This document shows positions 20,735 through 31,140 of a stretch of 64,000 nt of DNA, piece after piece. Source of the DNA: Oscillospiraceae bacterium. GTDB lineage: Bacteria > Bacillota > Clostridia > Oscillospirales > Acutalibacteraceae. The notes beneath the pieces are model-generated. The model did not search any database. It was not told where the DNA came from and worked only from the letters and a program-made list of their open reading frames with translations. The stretch's first letter is position 1. Every line of letters begins with the position of its first letter. Location: contig SVPE01000006.1 of assembly GCA_015066015.1 (NCBI GenBank), forward strand, positions 62,001 through 126,000, given 5' to 3'. A program made the translations under genes and the position numbers.

Positions 20735-20751
20735 GTTTTTGTGATATTTTG

Positions 20752-20777
20752 AAGGAAGGCAGAGCCTTCCTTTTTTC
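20752..20777 (+). terminator. Stem-loop terminator
   Basis: GGAAGGC-aga-GCCTTCCTTTTTT. Confidence 0.7.
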
Positions 20778-20953
20778 TTGGGTGGAACGCGTAGAATGTG
20801 CGTTGGCCTCTCAGCGTCTTGTTGTAGCCCGGCAGAACATAACTTTCTTTGTTTTTAATGATTATTTTCGCTTTCAAGGTTGAATTTAACGGCATAATGA
20901 TGTAAAATAATAAACAGTATAAAATTAAACTTAAAATATTGGAGGTAAAAACC

Positions 20954-21526
20954 ATGGCAAAACCCGTATTAGTAGAAACATCAGCAAGACACGTTCATGT
21001 AAGCAGAAGAGTGCTTGATATCCTTTTCGGTGAAGGCTACGAGCTTACAAAGAAAAAGGATCTTTCACAGCCCGGTCAGTACGCTTGTGAAGAAAGAGTT
21101 CAGGTTATCGGACCTAAAGGCAGCTTCCCCGGCGTTTCAATTCTCGGACCTGTACGCCCTGAAACTCAGGTTGAGCTTTCTGCAGGTGATGCACGTTCAA
21201 TCGGCGTAAAGGCTCCCATCCGTGAATCAGGCGATCTTGAAGGCAGCGGCGGCTGCAAGCTTGTAGGCCCCAAGGGTGAGGTTGAACTTAATGACGGTGT
21301 TATCGTTGCAAAGAGACACATCCATATGACTCCCGAAGATGCTGCAAAGTATGATCTTCAGGACAAGCAGATTGTAAATGTTAAGATTGATACAGACGGT
21401 CGTTCACTCGTTTTCGGTGATGTTATCGTAAGAGTAAGTCCCTCATATGCACTCGCTATGCACATTGACACAGATGAATGCAATGCTGCAAGCTGCGTTC
21501 CCGGACTTGAGGGTGACATCCTTTAA
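20954..21526 (+). CDS. pduL: Phosphate propanoyltransferase
   Basis: VETSARHVHVS...GPKGSFPGVSILGPVRPETQVELSAGDA...VIVAKRHIHMTPEDA. Confidence 0.92.
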   Translation: MAKPVLVETSARHVHVSRRVLDILFGEGYELTKKKDLSQPGQYACEERVQVIGPKGSFPGVSILGPVRPETQVELSAGDARSIGVKAPIRESGDLEGSGGCKLVGPKGEVELNDGVIVAKRHIHMTPEDAAKYDLQDKQIVNVKIDTDGRSLVFGDVIVRVSPSYALAMHIDTDECNAASCVPGLEGDIL

Positions 21527-21563
21527 TTCATTTTATTGTGAAATATTTAACTGAAAGGAGCGA

Positions 21564-22157
21564 GTGACTGTGGTAAACAGCTTTTTTGCGATGCATTCAA
21601 GAATGAAACACATCAATCGATGGGCGCTTATGCGGAACACTGCAAGTGAAAATATAAGCGAGCACAGTAATGATGTTGCTGCAATTGCTCATGCTCTTGC
21701 AGTTATTAAGAATCTGCGCTTTGGTGGAAAGGTGAATGCAGAAAGAGCCGCTTTTCTCGGACTTTATCATGATATGCCTGAGATTATTACCGGAGATATG
21801 CCGACTCCTGTCAAGTATCACAGTAAGCAGATGCACGAAGAGTTTCTTAAGGTCGAAAAGGTAGCTTGTGATAAGCTTTTGTCGATGCTTCCTGAAGATA
21901 TGCGTGAATACTACAGCAGTGCATTCTTTATGTGTGAAGAAGATGAATATCTTTGGAAAATCGTTAAGGCGGCGGATAAAATCTCTGCGCTTATAAAATG
22001 CATTGAGGAAAAAAATGCCGGCAACCGCGAGTTTGAAAAAGCTCTACTCAGCACAGAAAAAGCCATAAGAGAGATGAAGCTTCCCGAGGCAGAGGTTTTC
22101 CTTGAGGAGTTCATACCGGCGTTTCATCTCAGCCTTGACGAGCAGACGGAAAATTAA
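21564..22157 (+). CDS. HD-domain phosphohydrolase (YfbR-like 5'-deoxynucleotidase)
   Basis: GTG start; RMKHINRWALMRNTASENISEHSNDVAAIAHAL...LYHDMPEIITGDMPTPVKY. Confidence 0.88.
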   Translation: MTVVNSFFAMHSRMKHINRWALMRNTASENISEHSNDVAAIAHALAVIKNLRFGGKVNAERAAFLGLYHDMPEIITGDMPTPVKYHSKQMHEEFLKVEKVACDKLLSMLPEDMREYYSSAFFMCEEDEYLWKIVKAADKISALIKCIEEKNAGNREFEKALLSTEKAIREMKLPEAEVFLEEFIPAFHLSLDEQTEN

Positions 22158-22168
22158 AAGTAATATAC

Positions 22169-22199
22169 AAAACCCACGGTGATTATACCGTGGGTTTTT
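22169..22199. terminator. Stem-loop terminator
   Basis: AAAACCCACGGT...ACCGTGGGTTTTT. Confidence 0.75.
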
Positions 22200-22264
22200 A
22201 TGTTGTTTGCTTGTCAGAAATTGCTTGTGTTTTATTTCTTCTTAGTCGAATTTGGTTGAACTGA

Positions 22265-22396
22265 TTATGCAGGTGCATCTGTGGGTTCTTCTGTTTCTCC
22301 TTCTTCTTCCTTTGAACCGAAGAGGTCACCGAAAGTATCAAAAATGAAGGTGAAAATAGCAGTGAGAAGATTAATAACTTCGCCTAATGTCATCAT
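22265..22396 (-). CDS. 43-aa microprotein (amphipathic helix plus acidic tail)
   Basis: MMTLGEVINLLTAIFTFIFDTFGDLFGSKEEEGETEEPTDAPA; gaaaggaga RBS upstream; not in ORF track. Confidence 0.55.
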   Translation of the reverse strand: MMTLGEVINLLTAIFTFIFDTFGDLFGSKEEEGETEEPTDAPA

Positions 22397-22462
22397 AATG
22401 AGTTTCTCCTTTCAGAATTATTTTTCTTATTTTATCATATTGTTAATCAAAAATCAATATTT

Positions 22463-23947
22463 TTATGCAGAGACCTTTGCAGCTGCTTCTCTCTTTTCGG
22501 AAAGAGCTCTTTCAACCTCTGCCATATGTTGGGCGTCGTCATTGTCAAGGAAGAGGATAACGATAAGATAAAATACCGAACCGATAGCCGGACCGAGAAT
22601 GAAGTGGTGCCAACGGTACTTAAGGAAACGGGGAGCTGTCTGAACACCGATTTTTGTCATTCCGTCGGGAACAGGAGCCTTTTCGTCAAAGCCGAGGAAA
22701 GCAAGAACTATACCCTTGATGAAGTTGGGAATTGCACCTGTAACCTTTGAAACAAAATTCTGCATTGAGAAGGTGATGCCCTCGGTACGCTTACCTGTTT
22801 TAAGTTCAACCTCGTCAATGGAGTTTGTAAGCAGTGAACGGTGGGCAATATCTTTCATATTGGTGAAAATCTGCGCTGTGCCGAGAAGTGCCATTACAAC
22901 TGCAAGGTAACCGATGTTGAGGAAGCGGTCGTTTGCGCCGATGAAGAAAGCAGCAATACGGGCAACTATTGTTATTGCTTCCGAGAATACGAGGAGCTTC
23001 TTGTTACCGCCGAGCTTGTTGATGAGCTTGACTGCAAAGAACATTGCAAAGGCACCGGGAATACCCATGATGAATCCGTATACAACCTGTGCGGTACCTC
23101 CGGAAATTTCAGCACCGAAAACATTATAGGAAATTCCTTTTGTTTCGAAGAAGTATTCCCAGGGAAGAGCGATAGAAAAACTCTGAACAATTCTGGCAAG
23201 GCAGACAATAATAAGGGTTTTGTTGTGCCTTAAATCCATTATATCCTTGAAAATGCTGGTTTTCTTTTCTTCGATAGGCTCAACCTTTTCCTTCATTCGG
23301 TAGGCGAGCATAGCAATAATCATACCGCCGAGACCGAAAACGATAGCACCGTACAAGTAAGACGTTTTTTCAGTCATAATACTTCTTTTTACGACAAAAT
23401 CCTTGAAGGTGGGGAAAAGACTTGCGATTGTGCCGCCGAAGCCTGCGGCGATTGAGATCCACTGAATAACTCGTTTTCGTTCGTTGGAGTCAGGACTAGA
23501 CATCGCGGCGATACCCCAGATTGAGATGTCCTGAAGTGAGTAGAAAACATCAAAAAGAATATAAAGAATCAGAACAAAAGCGATGGTCTGACTCTGGTTG
23601 AAGCCGAAGTCGGCAAACATCAGAACAACAAGAATACCTATTATAAGCGGAGTCCATAAAAGGAATGGGCGCATTTTCTGACCGGGCTTGTGTTTTCTTC
23701 GGTCGATAAGTCCGCCGATAAGAGGGTCGTTGATTGCGTCCCAAAGAGTGCTTACACCGGTGATAACACCTGTCTTTTCAGCAGGAATTTCAAGTACGGT
23801 GTTAAGAAAGACAAAAAGTCTGTTTGAAACAAAGTTGTAGGTCATATTCTGACCGGTAAGACCTGCAGAGTAAGACAGCAGTCGGTCGTTAGCTACCTTT
23901 GTATCCGATTCTTCGCGTGAGAACATAAAAAGAGGATTGAATTTCAT
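22463..23947 (-). CDS. GPH/MFS-family transporter
   Basis: TGQNMTYNFVSNRLFVFLNTVL...GVSTLWDAINDPLIGGLIDRRKHKPGQKMRPFLLW. Confidence 0.8.
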   Translation of the reverse strand: MKFNPLFMFSREESDTKVANDRLLSYSAGLTGQNMTYNFVSNRLFVFLNTVLEIPAEKTGVITGVSTLWDAINDPLIGGLIDRRKHKPGQKMRPFLLWTPLIIGILVVLMFADFGFNQSQTIAFVLILYILFDVFYSLQDISIWGIAAMSSPDSNERKRVIQWISIAAGFGGTIASLFPTFKDFVVKRSIMTEKTSYLYGAIVFGLGGMIIAMLAYRMKEKVEPIEEKKTSIFKDIMDLRHNKTLIIVCLARIVQSFSIALPWEYFFETKGISYNVFGAEISGGTAQVVYGFIMGIPGAFAMFFAVKLINKLGGNKKLLVFSEAITIVARIAAFFIGANDRFLNIGYLAVVMALLGTAQIFTNMKDIAHRSLLTNSIDEVELKTGKRTEGITFSMQNFVSKVTGAIPNFIKGIVLAFLGFDEKAPVPDGMTKIGVQTAPRFLKYRWHHFILGPAIGSVFYLIVILFLDNDDAQHMAEVERALSEKREAAAKVSA

Positions 23948-24083
23948 TGTAATTCTCCTTCTCAGTATTGATAAATATAATTATATTACATAAATATACA
24001 AATGGCAATAAGTGTATATAAACTTTGGAGGTTTTGTCAAAGCTGAGGGATGATAATTGGAGTTATTGACAAAAGCAGCAAAC

Positions 24084-24122
24084 GCAAAAGTACCGACGCC
24101 CTGAGGCATCGGTACTTTTGCA
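24084..24122. terminator. Stem-loop terminator
   Basis: GCAAAAGTACCGA...TCGGTACTTTTGC. Confidence 0.6.
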
Positions 24123-24368
24123 GTAATTTGAATGAGGTAACTATGAAAATGAAAACATCGAATTGAATAAAAAGGGAACAAAAATCTCTTTTGTGTATAT
24201 TTATACTATCACTTCATTAAAAAATAATCAATAACTGTTTAATAATGTTTACATTCAGTTAATAAAAATCTGGATAAGCATTTTGTTATTCCCTAAAATC
24301 TGCCGTTTTTTTTGGGACTTGCCATATATAATCTCCAGGTAGAGTTTTTACTGAAAGGATGAGTTGAG

Positions 24369-26687
24369 ATGACGGAAACAAAGGAAACGGAAAAGCTTGA
24401 GAATTATCTCGAAGACAAAAATAAAAGCTCGGATACGGAAAGACTCAAAAAGATTGCCGTAAACCTGGCGGTGGCTTTTGTTGCTTTTTGCTTCAGTCAG
24501 GGAAATATGCTTTCGGTTATGTCGCCCTTTGCTCATGCGTTTCTCGGTGCGGTGCCTTACAGGTGGTGTGTGAGTGCTTTTGTCGGATCAGTTACAGGTT
24601 ATCTGTCGGCTTTCTCAGGAACTTTTACTGTAAGAAGTTTTATATGTCTTCTCTTTATTTGTCTTTCCAGGCTTCTTATACATAAGAGACTGCCGGATTA
24701 TGACGGAGGAAAGGTAGAAAGATTTATCGTTTTTTTCAGCGTTACGTCCGGTGCTGTTCTTCAATCGGTGTTTACAGGGTATAGCTTAAAGTTGTTGATT
24801 CTGGCAATAACAGAGGGTGGCCTTGCATTTTGCGGGACTTACTTTTTTTCACGGAGTTTACGTACGCCTATTGCCCGCATTGGAATTTCAGGGCTTACTA
24901 CCGGTGACAGACTGAGTCTCGGAATAAGCGTATGTGCATTTGTGGCGTGCTTTTCAGGGATCAGTGTTGAGGGGTTCTCACCGGCGAGACTGTTGTGCTG
25001 CTTTGTTCTGTGTGTAGCTTCATATTGTAAGGGTGTATCTGCGGGAAGCGTGCTTGGCAACTGTTTTGGTGTATCTTTGTGTTTTTCTGCATCAGGAAGT
25101 TATGTGTTCCCTGCTTTTGCTGTCAGCGGCCTTATCAGCGGGGTTTTTTCTCCGGTGGGACAGATTGCTGTAGGAATTTCTCAGTGTCTGAGTTTTTGTG
25201 TCGTATGTGTTTTGTCGGCTCAGGGTGAAAATTTTCTTCTTCCCATTATGGAGTGCGGAGTTGCGGCGGCTGCATTTATGATAATTTCGCCGGTGCATCT
25301 TACAGGTATCGCTGAATTCGCAAGAAAAAACGGTGTTGTAAGAGACGAAGACGTTAACCTTCAGGTTTCGGCGCTTCTGAAAAAGGCATCCGGAAATGTT
25401 TACTCCTTTTGTAAAACTGTCGATGAGGTCAGCACAAGACTTGACCGTGTGATAAATCCTGAGGTGAACAAGCTTTTTTTTGATATACAACAGAATGTAT
25501 GTGATGGCTGCAGCAGAAAAAGTATGTGTTGGAACAGCGGATTTGATTCTACTGCAGGAGATATTCTTGCAATAATGGGCATAGAGAGAAGAGGCAAAGG
25601 AAAACTTAAGCTTGAAAAAGAGTGTATGAGGCTCCACGAATTGAAGCGTCAGTTATCTCACAGTAAGGCGCAGTACAGTCTTAGTATGATCGCAAAAATG
25701 AAAAGTCGGGAAATGCGTTGTATTCTCACGGAACAGTTTTCCGGTATGGGAGATTTTCTGGGTGAACTTTCGGAAAAAATTGCAAAAAGCCGTACTGCAG
25801 ATCCGGCAAAATCAACGGCATTGAGAGCCATAGTGATAGATAAGGGCGTTTACATTGATTCGCTCAGCTGCTTCGATGAATATGACGGTAGAGTCTGCAT
25901 AGAGATAAACTGTTTTGAAAGGCCTTTTGAGACAGATTACAAAAGGATAAAAGGTGTTCTTGAGGAAGCAACATCCAGGAGCTTCGATGAGCCTGAGATA
26001 AGCGTTACGGAGCTTGGTACACTTATAAGATTTGAGGAGAAAGCCGTCTTTACAATTATAGTAGGGTCAGCGCAGAGACCCATTGCGCGCGATGCTCCTT
26101 GTGGAGACAGTGTGGCTTTCTGCAAGCGGAATGAGGCAAGCAGGGTTGTGCTTCTGAGCGACGGAATGGGTACAGGTAGCTCTGCGGCACTTGACAGTAA
26201 AATGGCCGTAAGTCTGACAGAAAAGCTTCTCAGTGCAGGCTTTTCCTTTGAAAGCAGTGTAAAAATAGTCAATTCCTCGCTGATTATGAAGTCTACCGAT
26301 GAGTCAATGGCAACTATGGATGGTCTGAATATCAATCTTTTTACAGGCGAAGCAGAGTTTTATAAGGCAGGTGCAGCAATAAGCTTTGTAAGAAGCGACA
26401 GAGATGTTTTTATTGTGGAGGAAAGCTCCCTTCCGCTTGGAATTTTAAGGCAGGTGCGGTATAGCAAGTCTGTTTATAAGCTGCAGAACGGTGATATTGT
26501 GCTCATGGTGAGTGACGGAATTACCGCTGAGGACTGCGGTTGGATAAACGACGAGCTTCTTTCCTGGAGCACGAATAATATGGACGACCTTGCCTGCCAC
26601 ATTGTGGAGCTTGCGGCACTCAGGCAGGACAGATACACCGGCGACGACCTTACTGCCGTTGCGGTGAAGCTGGTGAAGAACCGGTGA
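24369..26687 (+). CDS. spoIIE: Stage II sporulation protein E (PP2C-type phosphatase)
   Basis: Polytopic N-term; C-term GDSVAFCKRNEASRVVLLSDGMGTGSSAALDSKMAVSLTEKLL...GDIVLMVSDGITAED. Confidence 0.9.
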   Translation: MTETKETEKLENYLEDKNKSSDTERLKKIAVNLAVAFVAFCFSQGNMLSVMSPFAHAFLGAVPYRWCVSAFVGSVTGYLSAFSGTFTVRSFICLLFICLSRLLIHKRLPDYDGGKVERFIVFFSVTSGAVLQSVFTGYSLKLLILAITEGGLAFCGTYFFSRSLRTPIARIGISGLTTGDRLSLGISVCAFVACFSGISVEGFSPARLLCCFVLCVASYCKGVSAGSVLGNCFGVSLCFSASGSYVFPAFAVSGLISGVFSPVGQIAVGISQCLSFCVVCVLSAQGENFLLPIMECGVAAAAFMIISPVHLTGIAEFARKNGVVRDEDVNLQVSALLKKASGNVYSFCKTVDEVSTRLDRVINPEVNKLFFDIQQNVCDGCSRKSMCWNSGFDSTAGDILAIMGIERRGKGKLKLEKECMRLHELKRQLSHSKAQYSLSMIAKMKSREMRCILTEQFSGMGDFLGELSEKIAKSRTADPAKSTALRAIVIDKGVYIDSLSCFDEYDGRVCIEINCFERPFETDYKRIKGVLEEATSRSFDEPEISVTELGTLIRFEEKAVFTIIVGSAQRPIARDAPCGDSVAFCKRNEASRVVLLSDGMGTGSSAALDSKMAVSLTEKLLSAGFSFESSVKIVNSSLIMKSTDESMATMDGLNINLFTGEAEFYKAGAAISFVRSDRDVFIVEESSLPLGILRQVRYSKSVYKLQNGDIVLMVSDGITAEDCGWINDELLSWSTNNMDDLACHIVELAALRQDRYTGDDLTAVAVKLVKNR

Positions 26688-26757
26688 GAAAAATCGAGTA
26701 GGAGGAAGAAAATCCCTACTACTCGATTTTGTGGCGCTCTCTCCGTGCTGAGGACAT

Positions 26758-26783
26758 AAAAAAGGGAGGCAATCTGCCTCCCT
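26758..26783 (-). terminator. Terminator for the downstream minus-strand gene
   Basis: GGGAGGCA-atc-TGCCTCCC with T-run on the minus strand. Confidence 0.6.
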
Positions 26784-26819
26784 CAACTGTTATTCACTTA
26801 ACCTTGCGGACTGCGGATT

Positions 26820-28505
26820 TCACACAAGTCCCCAGGTCTTACCGTTCTTGATGTCGAAGTTCATGCTTCTTGCAACACCGTCCTCAGTAAAGTCGAGTTT
26901 AATGATTGACGGAGTGACATATTCTGCAAAGGTTACCTCGTACTTCTTTTCTGTGAAGAATTCCTTCATGAGAGTGAGTGACTTGTAATCATAAGCGCCT
27001 GCATTGTCTGAAACGAATAGAACATTACCGCAGATAGCGTTGATCTTGCCGAGAAGGTATTTCTGCTCGTCGGTGAACTTGAGGTTGTTCTTGCGAAGGA
27101 AGAGTACGTCGGGGTCGTTGCAGAAAGCTCTGCCGTCGAGATGGCGGCGGAAAACAGTGTTGTTGATTGCGCCCTGAGCTGAGGGGACCTCGTTGTTGAG
27201 GCCGAGCATATTTACAATGTTACCCTCGAACATCTTGTTTACATCACAGCTGATTCGGCATGCGTCGAAAATACCCATGCATGCGCCGAGAGGCACACCG
27301 CAGCCGAGAATGAACTTGTCGCCACAAGCCTCGCGAAGAAGGTCAACACCGTCGCACATGATTTCTCCTCGGGTTTTACCGTATCTGGGAGTGATGCACT
27401 GTGTGAAGAGGAAGTCGAGCTTTACAAGGTCAAAGCCCCAGTCGTTGAGGATAACGTCAAAGAAGTGCTTGATGTATTCTCTTGCACCTTCGTGGTAGAT
27501 GTCAAGAGCGTAAGCACCGCCCCAACCGATATGGCGAAGGAGGGTTTTGCCTGTCTTTTCGTCTTTGATAAGCCATTCGGGATGATCCTTTGCAACCTGA
27601 CTTGTAATCTGTGCGCAGAAGGGAGCAAGCCAGATACCTGCAAGATAGCCCTTTGCATGAATCTTCTGAGCAAGATTCTTGAGACCGTGGGGAAATTTTT
27701 TCTTGTCAACACTCAGCCAGTCGCCGGTTGCTGTCTGGAAACCGTCGTCAAGCTGGAAAATATCAACACATTCCTTTGCTCTGTCCATACCGTCGAGGTC
27801 GCGAAGGCAGATTTCTTCATTGATTCTTGAGAAGTAATTGTACCATGAAGTGTAGCCTGCAAGATGCTTGATACGGGGTTCTTTTATTCCCATAAAGTCG
27901 AAGAAGTACTCATCGAAAGCCTTTTCGTACTCGTTTTCGATTATAGCAATGTCAAACATCTCATATTCCTGACCGGCAGAAAGTCTGAGTCCCTCAACGT
28001 CTTTTCTTACTGTGAAAAGATTCTTTTCCATATCGCACTCGAAAACGGTAAAGCCTTTTCTTTCACTTCTTGAGCCGTAAAGAGTGATTTTGCTGAAGTC
28101 TCCCTTATTGCGGATATATGTATAGGTGTATGAACGGAAGCAGTTTCTTTTTCCGTATTTTACATAAGACTTGAAGTTGTAATCAGCAAACTCGCCTGCA
28201 GCAAATTCAGCAAAGCCACCGAGAACTCTTGCCGCGGGAATGATATCCTTTGTGTTGTCTCCTTTGCCGAGCTCCTTCGATGTTGACCATGACTGATAGC
28301 CGTTGGCAAAGAAGAGGGATTCGTCAGTAAATTCCATAGCTTTTGTCACTGAAAAGCTTTCCATTACCATGTCGGTTTTTGCTGTAAGAACACCCTTGAT
28401 AAACTTACCGTCGTCTTTAAGGTCAAAGCTGAAGTGAGCGTTGTCAAAATCTCTGTGGCTGATATTTGCGCTGTTTACCTTGATTTTAGAAGCTAAAGTA
28501 TACAT
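26820..28505 (-). CDS. GH36/GH27-like alpha-galactosidase (melibiase)
   Basis: VDIFQLDDGFQTATGDWLSVDKKKFPHGLKNLAQKIHAKGYLAGIWLAPFCA...DLVKLDFLF. Confidence 0.88.
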   Translation of the reverse strand: MYTLASKIKVNSANISHRDFDNAHFSFDLKDDGKFIKGVLTAKTDMVMESFSVTKAMEFTDESLFFANGYQSWSTSKELGKGDNTKDIIPAARVLGGFAEFAAGEFADYNFKSYVKYGKRNCFRSYTYTYIRNKGDFSKITLYGSRSERKGFTVFECDMEKNLFTVRKDVEGLRLSAGQEYEMFDIAIIENEYEKAFDEYFFDFMGIKEPRIKHLAGYTSWYNYFSRINEEICLRDLDGMDRAKECVDIFQLDDGFQTATGDWLSVDKKKFPHGLKNLAQKIHAKGYLAGIWLAPFCAQITSQVAKDHPEWLIKDEKTGKTLLRHIGWGGAYALDIYHEGAREYIKHFFDVILNDWGFDLVKLDFLFTQCITPRYGKTRGEIMCDGVDLLREACGDKFILGCGVPLGACMGIFDACRISCDVNKMFEGNIVNMLGLNNEVPSAQGAINNTVFRRHLDGRAFCNDPDVLFLRKNNLKFTDEQKYLLGKINAICGNVLFVSDNAGAYDYKSLTLMKEFFTEKKYEVTFAEYVTPSIIKLDFTEDGVARSMNFDIKNGKTWGLV

Positions 28506-28587
28506 AGGTTACTCTCCTTTATTTTAATACCATTACATTATATATATTATTCATTACATAGTCAAGGGTGAAAAAATTAATATTAAA

Positions 28588-28620
28588 AAAAGAAGCCGGA
28601 CGTATCGGCCGGCTTCTTGC
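28588..28620 (-). terminator. Stem-loop terminator
   Basis: GAAGCCGG...CCGGCTTC with T-run on the minus strand. Confidence 0.6.
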
Positions 28621-28630
28621 TTGGTAAAAA

Positions 28631-29197
28631 TTACAACTCTGTCTGTTTTACAACAGGGTCAGTTCTTATAAACGGATCGTAAGGGTCAGCAACTCCGCCC
28701 TTCATACGGATGAAAAATCTTGTAAGTCCGGGGAACAGGAGAAACGGAATGTCACTGTCTGAGCCTGCATTCCATGCCGAAAGAGCAAAGTAGTTGCAGT
28801 TGAAAATAGGATCCCACCAGTTGCTGTAGTTTTTGATTTTTCCGGATACCTTGGAAAGTTCATCAGAATCAAGCTTTGTTGAAAGTCCGGTAAGCTGACT
28901 GTAGTGACGAAGCTCTGTTTCGAGGTTGTAGTATACTCCGCCGCCACGGGGACCTTCTGTTCCGAAAAGTCCGACAGAAACATCTCCGCCGGGAGCAACA
29001 TTGTACTTGCCGATTGTTATTGTCTCGTCTGAAAGGTTTTCAAAGTAAAGGAAAACATGGCCTATGCCGGTTTTGTCACTGATTTCTGAACAGATCCACA
29101 TTCTTGCCACATCGGTACTGTCTGCTGCAGAAACTGAAAATGACATCATTGTGAAAACGGTAAGAATTGCAAGGATAATTGCTATTATTTTTTTCAT
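28631..29197 (-). CDS. Secreted protein, possibly permuted NlpC/papain-like
   Basis: Signal peptide MKKIIAIILAILTVFTMMSFSVSAA; IGHVFLYFEN (His) precedes NCNYFALSAWN (Cys). Confidence 0.55.
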   Translation of the reverse strand: MKKIIAIILAILTVFTMMSFSVSAADSTDVARMWICSEISDKTGIGHVFLYFENLSDETITIGKYNVAPGGDVSVGLFGTEGPRGGGVYYNLETELRHYSQLTGLSTKLDSDELSKVSGKIKNYSNWWDPIFNCNYFALSAWNAGSDSDIPFLLFPGLTRFFIRMKGGVADPYDPFIRTDPVVKQTEL

Positions 29198-29280
29198 GAT
29201 GACACACTTCTTTCAATTTTATTTATTTATATAATACTGCGAATTTGTTAAAAAAGTGTTATAGAAATTATTAATATAAT

Positions 29281-30642
29281 TTAATTGGACGTTTTATGTG
29301 TAATTTTTGTTACAAGAGTCCAGAGTGGTAACAGATAAAGAAAACAGGCTGCAAAGAGGCTTTTTGTTGGGGCACCGGCTGATGCCAGCGGAACGGCACC
29401 GGCAATTGACCAGGGGATAAGAGGTGCAATTACAACAACTGAATTTTCAAGGTCAATGGCGCGAATCTTCTTATTATCCGTCAGCTTGTCACAGAGATTT
29501 TCTGTGAGAATTATTGCAAGAGTCTGGTTGCAGGAAATCATTGATGTTATGACTGAAACGATAATCATTACAGTGAAGCTGTTGGTTTTTTCTGCAAGCT
29601 GTATGAGCTTTTCTTTGAGAGTAACCAGCATACCGGTTTCGTTGAAAATTCCCGAATACGCCGAGGAAATGCACACAATGAGAAGCACCCTTACCATTGA
29701 AACTATTCCGCCTCCGTCAAGCATCTGTGAAAGATCGGAATCAGTCGCTTTGTAACCGTTTATTGCGCACTCAATAAGAGCAAGAAACTCTGTTTTCTGG
29801 ATAAAAATGCTTACAAAAAAAGCAGATATTATGCTTATCAGCATTGAAATTTTTGTTTTTACCCTGAAAAGAGAAAGAATGATGATTACCGCCGCAGGAA
29901 TGAGCGCCGAAGGTGTTATGGTGAATTCCTTGGAGAAAAGTGCGGCAACATCTGTTGTGCTCGGCTTGCACTCGGAAAACAAGCCTGAAACGAAGTAAAC
30001 GGCACAGGTGATTGCAAAGGGGACAGCCGCCGAAGTGAACATCCGCTTTATGTTTTCGTAAATGCTTGTACCTGTAAGCTCACTTACAAGAAGAGCGCTT
30101 GTAGAAACGGGTGAGCAACGGTCTCCGAAAAGCACTCCCGAAAGCATTGCACCGCCGGAAAGCACGGGGTTTGCACCCATCGCCGCGCCCATTGTCATAC
30201 AGATTACACCCATTGTTGCCGCCGAGCCGAAGGATGTGCCTATAAGAAAGGATACAAGACAGCAAAGAAGAAAGGTCATCAGTATAAATGATTTTGGATT
30301 TATGAATCCGACAGTGTAAGAAATAATAGCGGGAATTGTGCCGCAGTCACGCCATAAGGCGGTAAGTATGCCTATAAGAAAGAAGACAACAAGTATATTC
30401 TTAGAGGTCTTGGCTCCGTCAATAATCATTTTTACGATTTCTTTAAGGTTGTAGCCCTTCAGCTTCGCATAGACTGAAAAGATAAAAAGCCCGACGGTAA
30501 GAGCAAGGACAATAGAAAGGTCGAAGGCGATAAACACCGTCAGTATAACGGCGAACAAAGAGAGAAAAAGCGTTTCCATAAACAAAAAGGTCCTCATATA
30601 ATGGATTTGACAAATTATACCACTATATGAGAACATTTGCAA
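29281..30642 (-). CDS. NhaC-like Na+/H+ antiporter (true start possibly ~30579)
   Basis: Polytopic; LIGTSFGSAATMGVICMTMGAAMGANPVLSGGAMLSGVLFGDRCSPVSTSALL. Confidence 0.85.
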   Translation of the reverse strand: MQMFSYSGIICQIHYMRTFLFMETLFLSLFAVILTVFIAFDLSIVLALTVGLFIFSVYAKLKGYNLKEIVKMIIDGAKTSKNILVVFFLIGILTALWRDCGTIPAIISYTVGFINPKSFILMTFLLCCLVSFLIGTSFGSAATMGVICMTMGAAMGANPVLSGGAMLSGVLFGDRCSPVSTSALLVSELTGTSIYENIKRMFTSAAVPFAITCAVYFVSGLFSECKPSTTDVAALFSKEFTITPSALIPAAVIIILSLFRVKTKISMLISIISAFFVSIFIQKTEFLALIECAINGYKATDSDLSQMLDGGGIVSMVRVLLIVCISSAYSGIFNETGMLVTLKEKLIQLAEKTNSFTVMIIVSVITSMISCNQTLAIILTENLCDKLTDNKKIRAIDLENSVVVIAPLIPWSIAGAVPLASAGAPTKSLFAACFLYLLPLWTLVTKITHKTSN

Positions 30643-31140
30643 TTAATTTTCGACAAGTAAATTTTTTAAGTTCTGTTTTGCCTTTTGTATCCGTGTTCTT
30701 ACAGCCGAAGCGGAGATTCCCAGAACAGAGCCTATTTCCTTGCTCGTCAGATATTCTGCCATAGAAAGAAGCTGTTTCTCCTCTTCACTGAGTCGGGAAA
30801 AAGCCTTCTGTATTGCTATGCTTTCGTCCATACTGATTTCGGTAGTAATGTCTGCCTGACCCAGACTTTCGTATCTGAAGTTCATACTGTGCAGCTGAAC
30901 GTAACGAAGATGATCGTTTTTTACATTCTTTGCTATTGCAAAGAGCCAGGCTTTGTTCTGACTTATGTTGCTGTCGGCATAAGCGGATATGTACCGCCAG
31001 GCGTTCAGATATGTCTGCTGACACAAATCCTCGGCGGTCTGCCCGTCAAACTGATGGCGGAAATATGCATAAATCCTTCGGTAATATTTGCTCCACAGCT
31101 CGTCGAATAACATATACGCAGAGGCGTTCATTGTTACCAC
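30643..31140 (-). CDS. RNA polymerase sigma-70 family (ECF) factor
   Basis: YRRIYAYFRHQFDGQTAEDLCQQTYLNAWRYI; LTSKEIGSVLGISASAVRTRIQKAKQNLKNLL. Confidence 0.88.
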   Translation of the reverse strand: MVTMNASAYMLFDELWSKYYRRIYAYFRHQFDGQTAEDLCQQTYLNAWRYISAYADSNISQNKAWLFAIAKNVKNDHLRYVQLHSMNFRYESLGQADITTEISMDESIAIQKAFSRLSEEEKQLLSMAEYLTSKEIGSVLGISASAVRTRIQKAKQNLKNLLVEN

